Notes under the pieces: generated by a model
What the model was told of the DNA's origin: nothing
What the model saw: the letters and a program-made list of their open reading frames with translations, nothing else
Database searches by the model: none
Part shown: positions 12,864 to 27,800 of the stretch, piece by piece
Layout of the letters: the number at the start of each line of letters is the position of its first letter
Position numbering within the stretch: position 1 is the first letter of the stretch
From: Pontederia crassipes
Lineage: Eukaryota > Streptophyta > Magnoliopsida > Commelinales > Pontederiaceae
Assembly: GCA_030549335.1 (NCBI GenBank)
Contig: CM060190.1
Span: 65,238,118 to 65,302,117 of the forward strand
Reading direction: 5' to 3'
Length of the DNA: 64,000 nt
Position numbers and translations under genes: made by a program

Positions 12864-15800
12864 TGTATATATATAGATAATAAACATTCATGAATCATTT
12901 TATTAAATCATACAATTATGAGAATGAAATAATGATATAATTTTTCTTATTAATTAAATTAGAAAAATTATACATGTACATACATACGTAAAAAGAAAGA
13001 ATGTTACTTTCACTATAGTTTGTGTGTGTGTGTGTACATATATTGATATAATTAGGTAATGTAAACTTATATACACATATTTCAATATATAATTTGTATA
13101 TACAACATATAATTATCTATAGATCATGTTTTTATCTCCTTAATCATGCAATTATGAGCACGTAATTAAGCGATAATTTATTTCATAATTTACTTAAGAA
13201 CTTTGATAGCGCCACCGTAGAGACATAGCGGAGACAACAATAAAATGTGTTTGTTTAGCATCACGATAGTGTCATAGTCATTTTGGCGCTAATTTAGAGT
13301 CAAGCTAGCACCACTTTAGTGCCGCGACTTTTGGACGCTACTTCATGTTGAGTCTGATTTCATCATTTTACTTCTTCTCTTCGCTGCTCCGTCATTGTCG
13401 CTCCATAGTTGTCGTCGCCACTCTACAATCGCCATCGCCGTCCGGCATGTTCGCCATAGCCCACCACCCACCATCCTTCCTCTAGTTTGCCATTGCTGAG
13501 CCGCCAACCCCGATGTTGCCGTCCTCCATCCAGTGGCTGACCCCAATGCCACCATCCTCCGTTCTGCTGAGTCGCCGTCCTCTGTCCACGGACCCGACGC
13601 GATCCTCCAACTCCCCATTTTTTAAAAAATTCAAAGTCCTAGTTTTTTGCCATATCATACGGAAATACACATTGCCAACTGATCGATCAAAGTCGTTTGA
13701 TGGCATAAATCAACAACTTCATCGGTGACTCTTGATCCTATGGATATCATCAAATCATAATCATCATTTTATTGATCTTATTTTGAGTCAATCAGACTTG
13801 AATGTGTTAAAAAAAGATATATCCTTTTAGCGATGGTTACATCTAATGTATGCTTGCCTAATGTGATTAAAACAATTATGATGGAATCTTAGAACATAAT
13901 TGAAGGTGGGAAAGAGAGAGAAAGATGTCATGGCCCCTGGATCGGTCCTATCAAGTCTAGCATAAAATAAAAAAGGATCAAATGCATGATCTAGCTCCCG
14001 TGAAGATAACTATTTGAGAATGGTCACCTTGAGGTGAGAGTCAAATAAATCATTTAACTTGGAATGATAATAATTGCCAAAGTAAAGCACCTCCCTTTTA
14101 GGTGAATGCATCTTGAATTGAGAAGAGGGATGATATAGGCTTCCAAATTGTTGATTGCTCCGTTCCAAGGACGCACGTCATTAGGTTTTATTGCAACTTT
14201 TTATTGTTTTTTTTTTGTCTCATTTCAACTTGCATACTCATTGTCACAGGTTACTTGTCTTCAATTGTTTTTAAGTTTCAACCTACCTAATTGCTTAAAC
14301 TGTACAAATAACCTAATTGCTTAGACCAACAGTTTGTTGGTGTAGTACATAGAAGAGGTAATTTATGCAAATATGATTACTATTGGTGGTGGTGGTACGG
14401 TTAATATTTATGTAAACTAATTGCTTCTGCTTTTGCAATTTTGTCCAAAGAACGTAGTACTAATTGTTCCATATATAGGGTGGAATCTTTGCAGTATGCT
14501 TGCTCGAAAGCTTTATCGACAGAGATAGATGTTACTGTTTGCTCATAGTTTACTGAGCCCTTTTTAAAGTTGTTAATCCTGCGTATATATAAATAACAAG
14601 TCATTCCACTAATGCATCCATTAATTACAATTACGGCACAAACTTTGACCTGTTATGGAAGGCAATGATTTATACTGACACTGGAAGGACAGCACATTGT
14701 GGGTTCTTTCCTCTCCTTGTCCCTGCTCTTTGATGACTTCATAGCTTGCATTTAGAGTAATATTTATTGGTCCTTCTGTTTATATTATTTGATGTCCCCA
14801 GTTCCCCTGATGACTAGGACTGCTAGTTGATTTTTTTTAAAGCTGTTTAAGAACAAAAGTTCATGTCCCCACTCACCCTCAATTCTCTGTTTTTGAGTCC
14901 CGGGTTAACAGTCACGGCTACAACTTGCAAGATTTTAACTTGAATAGAAATGCAAATTGAATTAGCAACAATAGTAGCCCACTAGCCTTAGCCTCAATTC
15001 TCCGGATTTCTTTATTATTCTAAATTGAGTACAGACTTGTTGTAATGAAAAAATGAACTCACATTTATGCATGATGATGAGATTATCGAAAATTTATGGA
15101 CGATGAGATTATCTAAGATTTCTAAAATGTAAAATCTCTTTCTCTAACTAGATATTGTCATACCAGAAATTATCTAAAATTTTCTCTTTTTATGAATAGT
15201 TGTGCAAATAATTGGGCATACCGCGATGCCACCGTTCGACCATCATATACAGTAAGTTCCTATGTTTATGCATATTAAGTACTGAAATAGTAATTATTTG
15301 TAAGATTATTCTTATTCTGAAGAATAATCTTACTTTTGGGTCCTCATTTTAATTGAAGATGAGTTTTAATTAGTTTAGCATTCTATCAAGTTATGATATG
15401 TGCAAATCATTAGTTGCAAAAATGACGAGGACTTATCAAAGATTTGTCATTGGAAGGATAAATGTGATATGAATATAAGGATGGTGATAATGAATTTATT
15501 ATGATGGCATATAAAAATGAAAATGTTACTTCTATATTTGACAAAATCTTATGTCCATGTCAGAAATGCAAATAATACCAGTGGAAAGTTAGGTATGATA
15601 TCGAGATTCATATTCCAATAGTTTCTAACGAAATACACAAATTGATTTTTTTCGTAATGAGGAAAGATGAAATAAAGAAACAACTGTCTAACATAGATAC
15701 AAATGAAACAAACAATCCGTACGGACATGATATGAGATGCAATACTAGCAACCAATGTTAGGTAAATATTTTTTTTAAGAAGACCCAAAATCTTCAGCAT

Positions 15801-18800
15801 CTAAATTTTATAGCCTCCGCAAAAAAGTCGACGAACTTTGTGGGATGGATGCATGAAGCAAAGTATACTTTCCGTAGTGGCACAATTGAACGTTACCGAT
15901 AAATTCTTACAAATACAAAGGATTGATTAGAGGCTTAAGGTTGGAATATAAAAATATTAATGCATGTCGCAATCATTGTATCTTATAAGAAAAGTAACTT
16001 ACTAGTAGTTTTATTTGTGACGAGTCTAGATACAAACTGATGAAACATTCTCAAATTTTAAAAAAAATGTGGTAAATGTAGTGTTCAGATACTTTATCAT
16101 AATTCTAATATTGCAATGACTATTTCTTTCTAGAAGTACATGAGGTGGCACAAAGAAGAGGTATACTATAATCTGATATCGATTACACATCCATTTGCTG
16201 ATGGATGAAAATGGTTTGATGCACTTCGACTGTTTTAGTTAGATTAGGCCTTTGCGCGAATAGATTCAACCTATTTAATTCATCACCGACCGCTTATTAG
16301 GTTGGCCAATTTTTGTTGCACGTGTATGAGACGAGAGAACATGCTATTTACCTAGATGATCCCATATCCTCGATGGCCAAGCAAAAGTTTAGATGTTGTG
16401 GGAAGATATGGTGTGCTCACTTATGACACATCTAAGAAGCAAAACTTCATTATGAGTGTTGTGTTAATATGGACTATAAGTGATTTCCTGACATATAGAA
16501 TGCTGAGTGGTTGGAGAAAGAAAGATAAACTTGTTTGTTACATATGTGAAAAGGATACAAAATTATTTTATTTGAAAAATAGTAGAAAAGTATGGCAATT
16601 TAATTGTTTTTAAAGTTTTTGTCAATGGAGAATTCGATGCATCGCAATTAAAACTCATTTAAAAAGAATACAATTGAATACACATTGCTCCCAAATTGTT
16701 TGACGGGACAAGAAGTTTTAGAACAAGTAAGCAAATTTAGAAGGTCGGTTCGATTTGAAGGTCGATTCTTACAAACAAATTATGTTTGGTAATGAAAATG
16801 ATTGGAAAAAAGAAGTATTTTTACGAGAGTTATCTCGTTGATCTTTAAATTTAATTTGTCATGAATATGGAGAAGAATGTATTTGCTAACATATTTAACA
16901 TTATTATGAATGTTAAAGTAGAATAAAAGATAACATACAGGCACATGAAAATATGAAAATCATATTAGAAGGGCATAATTAAATATCATTTATCTTCAAA
17001 ATGGTAAATGCAAACTTACATCTTGGGTAATGAACAATGAAAAATGATTTTTGAATGGGTAAAAAACTTAAAATTTTCAAAAGGATATGCATCAAAGATA
17101 TTTCGTTATTTTAACATGAAAAATAGAAGATACATTATATGAAGAATCATTATTGTCATATTTTTATGTAAAGGTTACTTACAATTGCTTTTAAAGAACT
17201 TTTATTAAAGACCACATGTAAAAATTTAACGGAATTACTAATGTTCTTTAAAAAACTTTGTACACTCACCATCAACGAAGAAGACATCTCTTGATTAGAG
17301 TCTTATATTGTATAAGACTATCTGAGTAAAAAGACTTTTTCACCTACTTTATTTAATGTGATGGAGCACTTGATTATATATATTTCATATGAAACAAAAG
17401 TTGCAACATCTGGTTCAATATCGATGATATGTATTCATTTGAAAGATGTATTATTTGTAAAGATTGATAGTTCTATACGTGATGCATATTTTATTGTGAA
17501 GGTGTCCAACTTCACTTCATTGTATTTTGAGTCACATAAACAATCACGACGTACGTGTCCCGGGGGCTTTCCCCGTGAACCGTCGAGTTATCTTACTTTC
17601 TTGTATTTTTTTTTTAGCCCACTTTTGTACTTAGTTTTATTTTCAAATGTGATAGTGATAGTATTGTAATATGCACTCTAGAAAAGTGCACCCCCTATCT
17701 TGTTCTCCACATCACGCATCGCAAAACTACCTCACAAGCCTAAGGTATAGTAAGGGGAGACCACTAGAGCTCCTCTCAAAACCTTTGTAATCATTCTATT
17801 ACTCAACAAAGATTTCAAAGCTTTTCATTATCTCGCACGGTGTCTCAAGCATGAGGTGGCAAAGCGTCCCAAGTGATCGAGCGTTCCATTTAGGTGTCCG
17901 TTTGTTCACAAATGCCTCCGCCAAAGCATCCGCTCAGGACCAAACATCCTAAAAACTATGGCATTAAGAAAGTGACATAAGTAAGCTTTCGCAAAAAGCT
18001 CTAAAAGAGCTTACTTAGATGTTAGACACGTCTAGGCGTCGCACGGGTCGGTGAAGCGAAAAATGACCTCGTCACAAATTGGTATAAGAGTAACTTTTCT
18101 GGGACCGCTCAGGTTGCAAGCAAGAATGACGTCGAACTCGGAGATGACCCATGCATCTACTGCACTGGAGAAGGGCCGCCCAGAGCGAGGGCGCGCCTGC
18201 TCGAAGGATGTCATGACCGCCTTCGAGCAACGCCTCGACTAGTTCCAACTGGATGTGGGCAAGATGTAAGACTAACTCGCAATGCATGAACGAGAGTTGA
18301 AAAAGACAATGGACATCACAATGGTGTGGGACGAAGTCACGTCGTTGTATACACGTCTCGAGTCCATGGAGACGACAATCATGAACTTGCGGGAACCTTG
18401 GACAATTGTCTCTCAAACATGAAGTTCGAGATAGAAAGCTCAAGATCATACGGGAAGAACTCAAGCGACGTTATGGAGATGGGCAAGGATCAATGTACTA
18501 AAGCCGAGGCCCTACAAAGGAGAGAGGTCGGCCAAGAAAATAAACGACTTTCTGTGGAACGTCCGACGATACATAGAGGCCTTGGGCATGACATCAGAAG
18601 CAAGGACGGTGAAGACCACATCCTTCTACTTGCAAGATATGGCGAGTCTATGGTGGCGGTGTCATTGTGACGATGTGGAACATGACAAAGTCGATCCCAT
18701 TGAGAGATGGGACGACTTCAAGAGACAGCATACAAACTACTTCTGCCTTGTTAAGTCAGGATTTGAGGTCAAGATTGCGTTGTTCAACATTTACTAGAAT

Positions 18801-21800
18801 GGCACGTTGAATGAGTTCGTAAAAGAGTTCACTGAGCTCCGCCTACAGAACTCTCAGGTGGACGAAGACACGTTGGCGGTCTTTGTCAAGGATTTCAAGC
18901 CATGGGCTAGGACGGAGTTGAAGCGACGAGATTGTCCTAACCTCCGCTCGCTAATCGTCACTACTGAATCGCTCGTAAAGTATGCCAAAATGACCACCCC
19001 ACCAGCAAAGCCTTCGGGCAAGGACAATGGTGGGGAAGAAAAGTCAAAATCGCAAGGAGGCAAGCCGCACTACTAAGACAAGGGGAAGGGCCAACAAGAT
19101 AGGAGGCCTAACAACGATGGATTCAGAAGGAACAAAAAATCGCCAAAGTCTTGTTACATTTGCAAGGGTCCACATTTGACAAGTAATTATCCGCAGAACG
19201 CGACAGTGAATGTTATGTATTGCCCCAATGAGAAGGAGAAGAAGGATGCATGTCTCAATTCGATGCATGTCCTAGCGCCATCAGCGCCTCGAAGGATTCC
19301 TCATCGGCTGTTCGGCTTTATGCGGATATTGAGTTAAATGGGCAAGTCTTCAACACTCTCATGGACACGAGAGCATCGAAATTGTTCGTGTCAGAAGTGG
19401 CTGCAAAGAAGCTTAAGCCACCACTAAATAAGAGTTCCACCATGTTCAAAATGGTGAACGCAAAGTTCATCTCGACCACAAAAATTTTTTCAGGAGTGAA
19501 GGTTCGCATCGAAAGTAGTCGAGAAGCTACGACGTGATGGTGGCACCAATAGATGACTACGGGCATCTCTTTCCTGTGACACATTGTTGCATGTGTCATC
19601 CCACTCGCCAATTCGATGGTCATCTTCGATCCCAAGGGACCTTACAACATACTCGTGAGGTCAGACAGAGAATTGAAGCAGAAGACCCTCTCTGCCATGT
19701 AAGTGGAGAAGGGGTTGCGTAAACAAGAGCACACCTTCCTGACGACCGCCATTTTGGAAGATTCAGAGCCCTCCACTCCAACATCTCCCAAAATTTTTGA
19801 GATCCTTGAGAACTTTGCGGATGTCCTTCCCCCGAAACTCTCAAAATGGTTGCCTCTGAAGCGTGAAGTGGACCATATCATCGACTTGGTCCTAGGATCG
19901 AAACCCCCACATGGAGTCCCTTTTGGCTAACCCCTCCGAAACTCGCAGAACTCCATAAGCAACCCACCGAGCTATTGGATTTAGGATATGTTCGGTCCTA
20001 TAAATTTTCATATGGCACTCCGATTATTTTTCAGAAGAAGCATGATGATTCCCTCCGAATGTGCATCGACTATCGGACGCTCAACAAACTTAAGGTGAAG
20101 AACAAGTACCCCATTCCCCTGGTGGCGGATCTGCTCAACAAACTTGACGGTGCGAGATGGTTTACCAAATTGGATCTTCGTTCGGACTATTGGCAAGTCC
20201 AGATCGCAAAAGAAGATGTGCAGAAGACGGTGTGCATCACAAAATATGGCTCCTATGAGTTCCTCGTAATGCCTTTCGGCCTCACCAACACCCCGGCGAC
20301 CTTTTGCACCCTTATGAACAAAGTATCGCAACCACTCCTTGACAAGTTTGTGGTTGTGTACCTTGATAACATCATGATCTACAGCGGCACTTTGGAGAAG
20401 CACATCGAACACATTTGACAAGTGTTCAAAGTGTTGCGACAGAATAAACTTTACGTCAAACGGGAGAAGTGCACCTTCGCTCAACCAGAAGTGCACTTCT
20501 CGGGACGTCGTCGAAGGTGGCAAGCTAAAGATGGATGGCGCGAAAAGTCGAGCCATCACGGAGCGAGAGCTGCCCAAGCGGGTTTCCGACATGCGTTCGT
20601 TCCTTGACCTAACCAACTACTATAAGTAGTTCATCAAGGGGTATTCAATGTGATGACCTCTTTGACGAATCTCCTTCGAAAGAATGTGAAGTGGGAGTAG
20701 ACGCAGACATAAAGCGTTTGACACCCTCAAGAGGGCCATGATGGAGGAACCGGTGCTCGTCTTCCCAAACCACACCAAGCCTTATGAGGTAATGCTTCTG
20801 ACTATGCTATTGGAGTTCTTATGCAGGAGGGGCATCCCGTGGTCTTCGAGAGTCACAAACTCAATGACACATAGCGGTGTTATACCGTGCAAGAGAAGGA
20901 GATGATCGCGGTGATCCACTGCCTTAGGACATGGTGGCACTACCTCCTCGAGTCACGTTTTCATACCATGATGGACAATGTCGCGACAAGTTACTTCGAG
21001 ATACAGAAGAAGCTCTCGCCAAAGCAAGTAAGGTGATAAGATTTCATTGCGAAGTTCGACTATGTCCTGGAGTACAAGCCTGGCAAGACGAATGTCATTG
21101 CCGACACCCTCAGCCGACGTGTGGAATTGACAGCCATGAACTCTTCTGAGGCCGACATGATCAAGAGGATCAAGAAGGGATTGGAGTCGGATCCCACGGC
21201 AAAGAAGTTGTTCGAGCAAGCAAAGGAGAGAAAAATATGCCGCTTTTGGGTGGAAGATGGGATGATCTTCACCAAGGAACATCGCATCTATATTCCACTG
21301 TTCGACAACTTGCGGCGCGTCATCATGCAAAAGTGCCATGACTCCAAGTGGACAGAACATCTGGGCATCCGCCGCGCTTTGACACTCATCGAGGACAACT
21401 ACTTCTGGCCAAGGAAGGAGGACGATGTTGAAGCTTTTGTTAAGACATGCCATGTTTGTCAACAGGATAAAAATCTCAATCAAGCGCCCGACAGACTTCT
21501 GGATTCCCTTCCTATTCCAGAGTGACCATGGAAAGATGTTTCCTTGCACTTCATCACGGGCCTGCCCAAGTCTGAAGGGGTGGGTACCATCATGGTGGTC
21601 GTTGATCAATTCTCTAATTATGTCATCTTCATCGCTAGCTCTGCGAATTGTCCTACCACTGAAGCTGTGAAGTTATTCATGAAGTGTGTAGTGAAGTATT
21701 GGGGCCTACCGTAAAGCATAGTCAGCGATCGGAACGGACGATTCATTGGCAACTTCTGGAATGAATTGTTCAAGATGATGGACTCCAACATGCATTTCTC

Positions 21801-24800
21801 GATATTATTCATCCTCGACGACCAAACTGAGAGGGTGAATTATATTTTGGAGATCTACTTGAGGCCCCAATCAAAAGGACAGGTGAAGCTACTCGACATC
21901 GTACAATTCTATTACAACTTGTAGTGGAGTGAGCCGACCAATCGAAGTCCCTTCGAGATAGTGACGAGGCACCAACCTCTCACTCCATAGGTCATCGCCA
22001 CTTCTTATGGTGATAAAGTTCCCACCCCTCATCGCATAACGAGGGAATGAGCAAAACGATATGGCTCGGGCATGTTTGCACATGACATGAAGTGGGCAGA
22101 CACTGTCTGACGAGACGTCAACTTTGAAGTCAGAGACTTGGTCTTTGTAAAGTTGGTCCAACATCTTCGACTAAGGGGGAAGAATCTGCACAAGGGCCTC
22201 ATTAGGCATTACGAGGCCCATTCAGACCGTACCCTGCCGGCCATCCGTTAGTAATTCACTGATCAAGTTAAAGAAGTACTTGTCGTCTGCATGAAGAATC
22301 GGTAGGAGTATCTTATTCGATGGAGCAGAAGATCGAACGCGACACAAGTTGTGAGACGATCGAAACACTATGACAGTTCAAGCAGAAGACTGAAAAATTC
22401 AAAGATGTAGCTCGAAGGACGTCGCTGACTTGAGTGGGGGAGAATGTTCAGGGAGCTTTTCCCGTGGACCGCCGAGTTATCTTACTTCCTTGTGTTTTCC
22501 TTTTTAGCAAACTTTTGTACTTAATTTTATTTTCAAGTGTGATAGTGGCAGTTTTGTAATATGCAATCCAAAAAAGTGCATTCCCCTAACTTGTTCTTCA
22601 CATCACACAGCGCAAAGCTACCTCATGAACCTAAGGTATAATAAGGGGAGACCACTAGAGCTCCCCCCAAAGCCTTCATAATCATTCTATTACTCAACAA
22701 GGATTTCAAAGCTTTCCATCATCTAGCACGGTGCCTCGAGCGTGGGGTAGCAACCCACAAAGTGACTCAAGAGATCGAGCGTTCCGCCTATGTGCCCGTT
22801 TGTTCACAAACGCCTCCACCGAAGCGTCCGCTCGGGACCGAGCGTTCCAAAAACTGTGATGTTAAGAAAATGGCATAAGCAAACTTCCACAAAGCGCTCC
22901 AAAAGAGTTTGCCTAGACGTTGCACATGTTTAGATGCCGCACGGGTTGGTCGAGCGAAAATTACCCTGTGACACGCAATGGCGATAGAGAAGGAGATTCT
23001 AGCAAAAATAATTTATCCATGTCCTGGACGCTAAGTTATGTTGAGCGACAAAGATCTAGTATTGGTTGAAAATTTTGTCTTGCAAATTGTAACGATATTG
23101 ACACGGTATCTCAAGTAAGAATATCTATTTAATATGTTATAAATTTTGATATTATGTTATTTCACTAAATGACAACCTTCAAATTTAGAAAATTTGAAAA
23201 ATTTGCAAAGAGAAATTAATTCTTTATTTTCAAACGAGTTGAAACTAGAACATGAACATTTTGCCTCGTGGTTGAAAAATGAAGTGAGAACTTTTTTCCA
23301 GTTTTCTTTCTATAAGTTAATTGACTTTATTTTTCATCATTTGATCAATGACTAAGTAACAAACTTGAGAATTCGAGATTTCGATTATGGACCGTACAAA
23401 GTTTGTAGTTATTGTGTTGTAATAATTAATAGTTACATATTCCACATAGAAGAATATGCTCAACTATTAATAGTGACATATGTATTCTAGCAAGCATGTA
23501 TGGTGACAACAAATTATATTACTGCAACATTATAGAAAAAATCTTAAAGTTGACCTATTTGGAAAATTTGAATAAAGTTGTCATGCTAAATTATCATTGG
23601 TTCAATCTAGAAAAAGAAATTAGGATCAACCACAAATTTAAATTGGTGGATATTATGTCTTGATCGAGATTTCAATCATGCAATCATTCATATTGGCAGA
23701 ACAAGTACAACAAATGTATAGTGGGAGTCATGCACAGTGACAAGTAAACTATTATTAGCAGAAATAATGGTCGATAATCGTGAAACATCATTCATGTTGG
23801 TCCCGTAGATTATTACTATTAAGAAGATCGAGTGCATGAGATGATTGATGTAGGTGAAGAAATTGAGAATATTCAATTAATGGATGACACTAAGCTAATG
23901 GAAAAGTTCATTTCAAATGATCCTTTAAAAGTGAATGTTGACAATTTTATTGAATATGAATCAAATCAAGATTATAACGATGACGATCAAGATGATGAAG
24001 ATGAATCAAAATACGAGAATCACATAATTATTTTGATAATGAACTGTACATCTATATTATTTTAACTTTGTAAATTAAATATAATATCATAATACAAGCT
24101 TAATAATTTTCTCAAGGTATGATTATTAGAGGTCGAGCTTCTGGATTGTCCCATTTTTTCAGGTGCTCACTCCATATTAGTGAGCCATCTCGACCAGTAG
24201 ATGGTATATAATTCATATTCAACATGTAACTTATCAATAGTTTTTTATTTTAATAGTGACAGGTGCTCGTCGCCAATAGGACATGTATCAAATCGTCGCT
24301 TTCTAGTAGGCACTCCATTTGTGAGTCATATCTCGTTAGGTCATTTATTGTGCTCACTCCATTGTGTATTTAATTTATCATAATACGAGCTTAATAATTT
24401 TCTCAAGGTATGGTTATTAGAGGTCGAGCTTCTGGATTGTCCCATTTTTTCAGGTGCTCACTCCATATTAGTGAGCCATCTCGACCAGTAGATGGTATTT
24501 AATTCATATTCAACATGTAACTTATCAATAGTTTTTTATTTTAATAGTGACAGGTGCTCGTCGCCAATAGGACATGTATCAAATCATCGCTTTCTAGTAG
24601 GCACTCCATTGGTGAGTCATATCTCGTTAGGTAATTTATTGTGTATTTAATTTATCATTTGCATGTAATTGTTTTTCTCGTATTTGCTCCATCAGAGAGT
24701 CAACACGACCACGCGATGGTAACCGACATATATCACATATTATGTTAGGTGACATATTTATTGTTATTTAATTTATGTTTCTCATGCACTCACATCAATT

Positions 24801-27800
24801 ATTTTTTATGATTGTTACGTTGCCGACAGGATATGTAGCTATGTCATCACATTTTGACATCCGCTCCATTAGTGAGTCGACACGACAACATGATGGAGAT
24901 TGGGTTGTCATGGACCACACACCGATGGATACTACATGAGGTCAAAAAATTTATTCCACATATCATTTATTTACTTTAAGTTGATATTAAACTAATAATT
25001 TATTCTCTAAAAGTGTTCCTGGACCTTCTCAACCTACCTTCTCCAGGTGATGGTGATTCCTCTTTGACTGAATACGAGAAATTCAACGACAATGTGGGTG
25101 ATGGCGATTTCTCTTCGACCACTTGCATACTCACTTTCACCGTGCAAGGTATCAGTACTATTATCCTCGCCCACTTGTCAGAGGGGCAGGATCGTAGAAA
25201 GATGTCCCAATGAAAGTGAAGTATGACGTATTTCACGCATTTATCATATTATTGTATTTTGTGTTATATAATTTATTTTATATTAATTTGTAAATTACTA
25301 ACATTCATAATTTGATTTAGAAATCAAACTAGACTCGTCCATAACTCAATTTTAGGGCAACACAAAAATGTTTTGATGAAGTGATTGTGAAATGCCTTCG
25401 CAATCGGTTGTATAAGTTTCGCAAGATTATCACATTCGTCAGCTTTACTATTGAACAGGGCATACAAAGATGTCCATACATATTAGACGTCCAGTTTGAT
25501 AGTCCTTCGTAGAAAAAGATAAGTAAGCTATTATATTTGAATTGTTTTTCCTTAATTTATCATTTTGCAAAGTCTAACTATTAATGTTGATGCAAGATAA
25601 AAAAGGATTGGTAGAGAAACTTTGAAATTATAAAAATTAATAGGCTTTCTAAGTCTAAGTCGAAAGCCCACATACATACAGAAGGGTCGATCCGATTCGA
25701 CATGCATTGGTGGTGCATGGTAATGCATATAAAAAAGAATAGTTAAATTGTTATCTTATTTTGCACATTTTAAAATTTTATTGCAAGAGATGAAAGAACA
25801 AGGTCCTATCGATTTTTTTCGTGATCCACGAGATTACCCACAAGACTAGGAAGATCAACATCTTAATCATGCCCACTACCCGTAAAGTCCTAGTAAATTT
25901 CATCATTTGTTTATTTGGTTGTTCTAATTAGTTTAAATGATTTCTCAAATTTGCAACAAATAAATATTTTAGGATGCATATATGAAAAAGTAGTCAAGAA
26001 GTAGAGGGATGATCTTAGTATGTAGTAGGTAAGGTATCTAAAAAATACTTCATATTTATGATGTTATATAACACTTTATTTTTTTCGACTTCAAATTTTA
26101 TAGCACTTTATATGCTTATAAAATTTATCTATTTTACAAGGGGCATTGTTGTTTGGAAGGAGGTGACCAAGATGACATGAGACAATACATGATGGGCTTA
26201 AAAATAGTCACTTAGATTTTTAAGAAGAGACGAGGATACGTAGGTGGCTTGTCTACTCACAATTCATTCACGGAATCTGAGTTGACACTAGACAATATCA
26301 TAGCACTCATTAGTGAGCAGATGGTGTCAATCTTGCAGTTCCTACATGCCATCTTGTAGCCCTAGATCTAGACATCACGTGTTGCAAGACCGAGTAAATC
26401 GTCATCAAATGTCAGAACTAAAATCGCTGACGACAATATGATCATAAGATTGTAGAAACTTTTGTAAAACTAAACGTGATTAAAACTAAATATTATGATA
26501 TTATTAAAACTTTGTGATGTCATTAGTTCATTTTGTGATCGTAATTAGAGCCACATTAGCGATGCATCAATGTCGCAAAGTTGAGGATTACGATATACAA
26601 CTGACATTACCATGGTGTGAAAGTAGCTTCACAAATGTTAGTGTCAACTTAGCGTCATAATTGAGTTGTGTAAAAGAAATGACAACTGAGGAGATGAGAT
26701 GTAGGTTTAGCATCTCAATGATGCCAACTTAGCGCCACATGCTTGTGTCACCTTCGCGTCGAGCTAGCATCAAAAGCTTTAGTGCCGCTTTGGCATCATA
26801 GTAGCAATGTTAATTAATTGTCATCTTATTTGATACACGACGGATTCCACAATAGCACCTTTTTCATCAAACATGCAGTGTTGTTGTAGCATCTCACTAA
26901 CATCGACTATTAGTGCTAATGATGTCGCATTATTTGTTGGCGCAAGTGCGACACTGTTGGCATCGTTTAAGCGCTTTTGAGATGCTTATGTGTCATTGCT
27001 TTTAGCGTCGACCAACATTTGGAGACAACTTTAGATGTCACTATTTGTCAGATTTCTTATAGAGTCACGAAAGTGAAAATTATTTGAAAGAAGTTAACTT
27101 ATGAGAATAGACATGTCCATATTTTGATTATCTTTTTATCAATTTTTATTTGTTAATTGACTAGATTATAGAGATTCCACTCAAAAGTATTCAAGTCGTG
27201 ACATTTATTCCATATTGGATAATGTTGTTTCTTTTTCTTTGAAGTTTTTTTGGTTTCCATAACCCTTATAATCCAAAGAAAATCTTCAAAATGTATTTAC
27301 TTTTGATTCTAATCATTTAACTTTTACTTATTGTAGTTAGTGTTAGAAACTCAAAATTTTAAATCAACTTAGTCTAATGAAAAATAGCCCTAGTCTAGTC
27401 TATGCAATTCACCTAAAGTACTACAATAACGGTTGTATATTTGCAATCAAAGTTGTATAGTAGGTGTATAAAGTTTAAAACTTGTTACTAAAGATGTTCA
27501 AGTGGATGCAAATCTCTGCGTGGAGGTACCTAAGGTCCACATACTTCCACTAATTCATTATTTGGTCTAGAGTAAGTATGTTTCTTCATTTGAATTTGAT
27601 CTTAAGGGTTTTAATCATCTATTCTAAGTTTTTTCCTAAAGATTTTGTGAATTTAATTCGAGATTTCAAAATCATTTCATGACTCATAACTCTTTAAACA
27701 GTGTAATGCTTCTTAGACTTAATTGTTTTGGACAGTTTGAGCCCAAGCGTTAGATTCTATGTTTTTGATGGAAATTTCCTATAATGGATGCATCTCGAGA

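Larger units (their letters stand above)
17556..22973 (+). mobile_element. Degenerate Ty3/Gypsy LTR retrotransposon (probable chromovirus)
   Basis: A complete but broken element. It has a 5' LTR (17,556-18,076), a primer-binding site, gag, protease, reverse transcriptase, RNase H, integrase, a degenerate chromodomain-like segment (EYLIRW near 22,308), a polypurine tract and a 3' LTR (22,445-22,973). Domain order PR-RT-RH-IN is diagnostic of Ty3/Gypsy. Five-base flanks (GTACG and CGCAA) do not match, so the target-site duplication has decayed or the ends have been altered. It is inserted in the CACTA transposase relic in the same orientation. Many stops and several lost catalytic residues show it is inactive. 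Confidence 0.9.
12337..27064 (+). mobile_element. Decayed CACTA (En/Spm) DNA transposon, interrupted by a Gypsy element
   Basis: The left end CGCTATAAGAATATGCAGAATAGTC and the right end (reverse strand CTCTATAAGAAATCTGACAAATAGTG) are mutated forms of the CACTATAAGAAATTTGACAA terminus found intact at 39,960. Both ends are followed by sub-terminal sequence dense in GCGCTA/GGCGCT/CGTCGC-type motifs (12,385-13,345 and about 26,520-27,050). Between them lie relics of both typical CACTA genes, on the plus strand. Without the 5.4-kb Gypsy insertion the element would be about 9.3 kb. No matching 3-bp target-site duplication is evident (AGT versus TCA), so either the ends have drifted or the pairing is wrong. 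Confidence 0.65.

Noticed and set aside
20008..20616. 202-codon ORF on the minus strand
   Set aside because: Lies antisense to the Gypsy reverse transcriptase, whose motifs are clear on the plus strand. Shadow ORF.
20953..21609. 218-codon ORF on the minus strand
   Set aside because: Antisense to the RNase H/integrase region of the same element, with no domain of its own.
24087..24900. CRISPR-like or other regularly spaced array
   Set aside because: Units are about 290 bp, tandem and internally transposase-derived, without short identical repeats separated by unique spacers.
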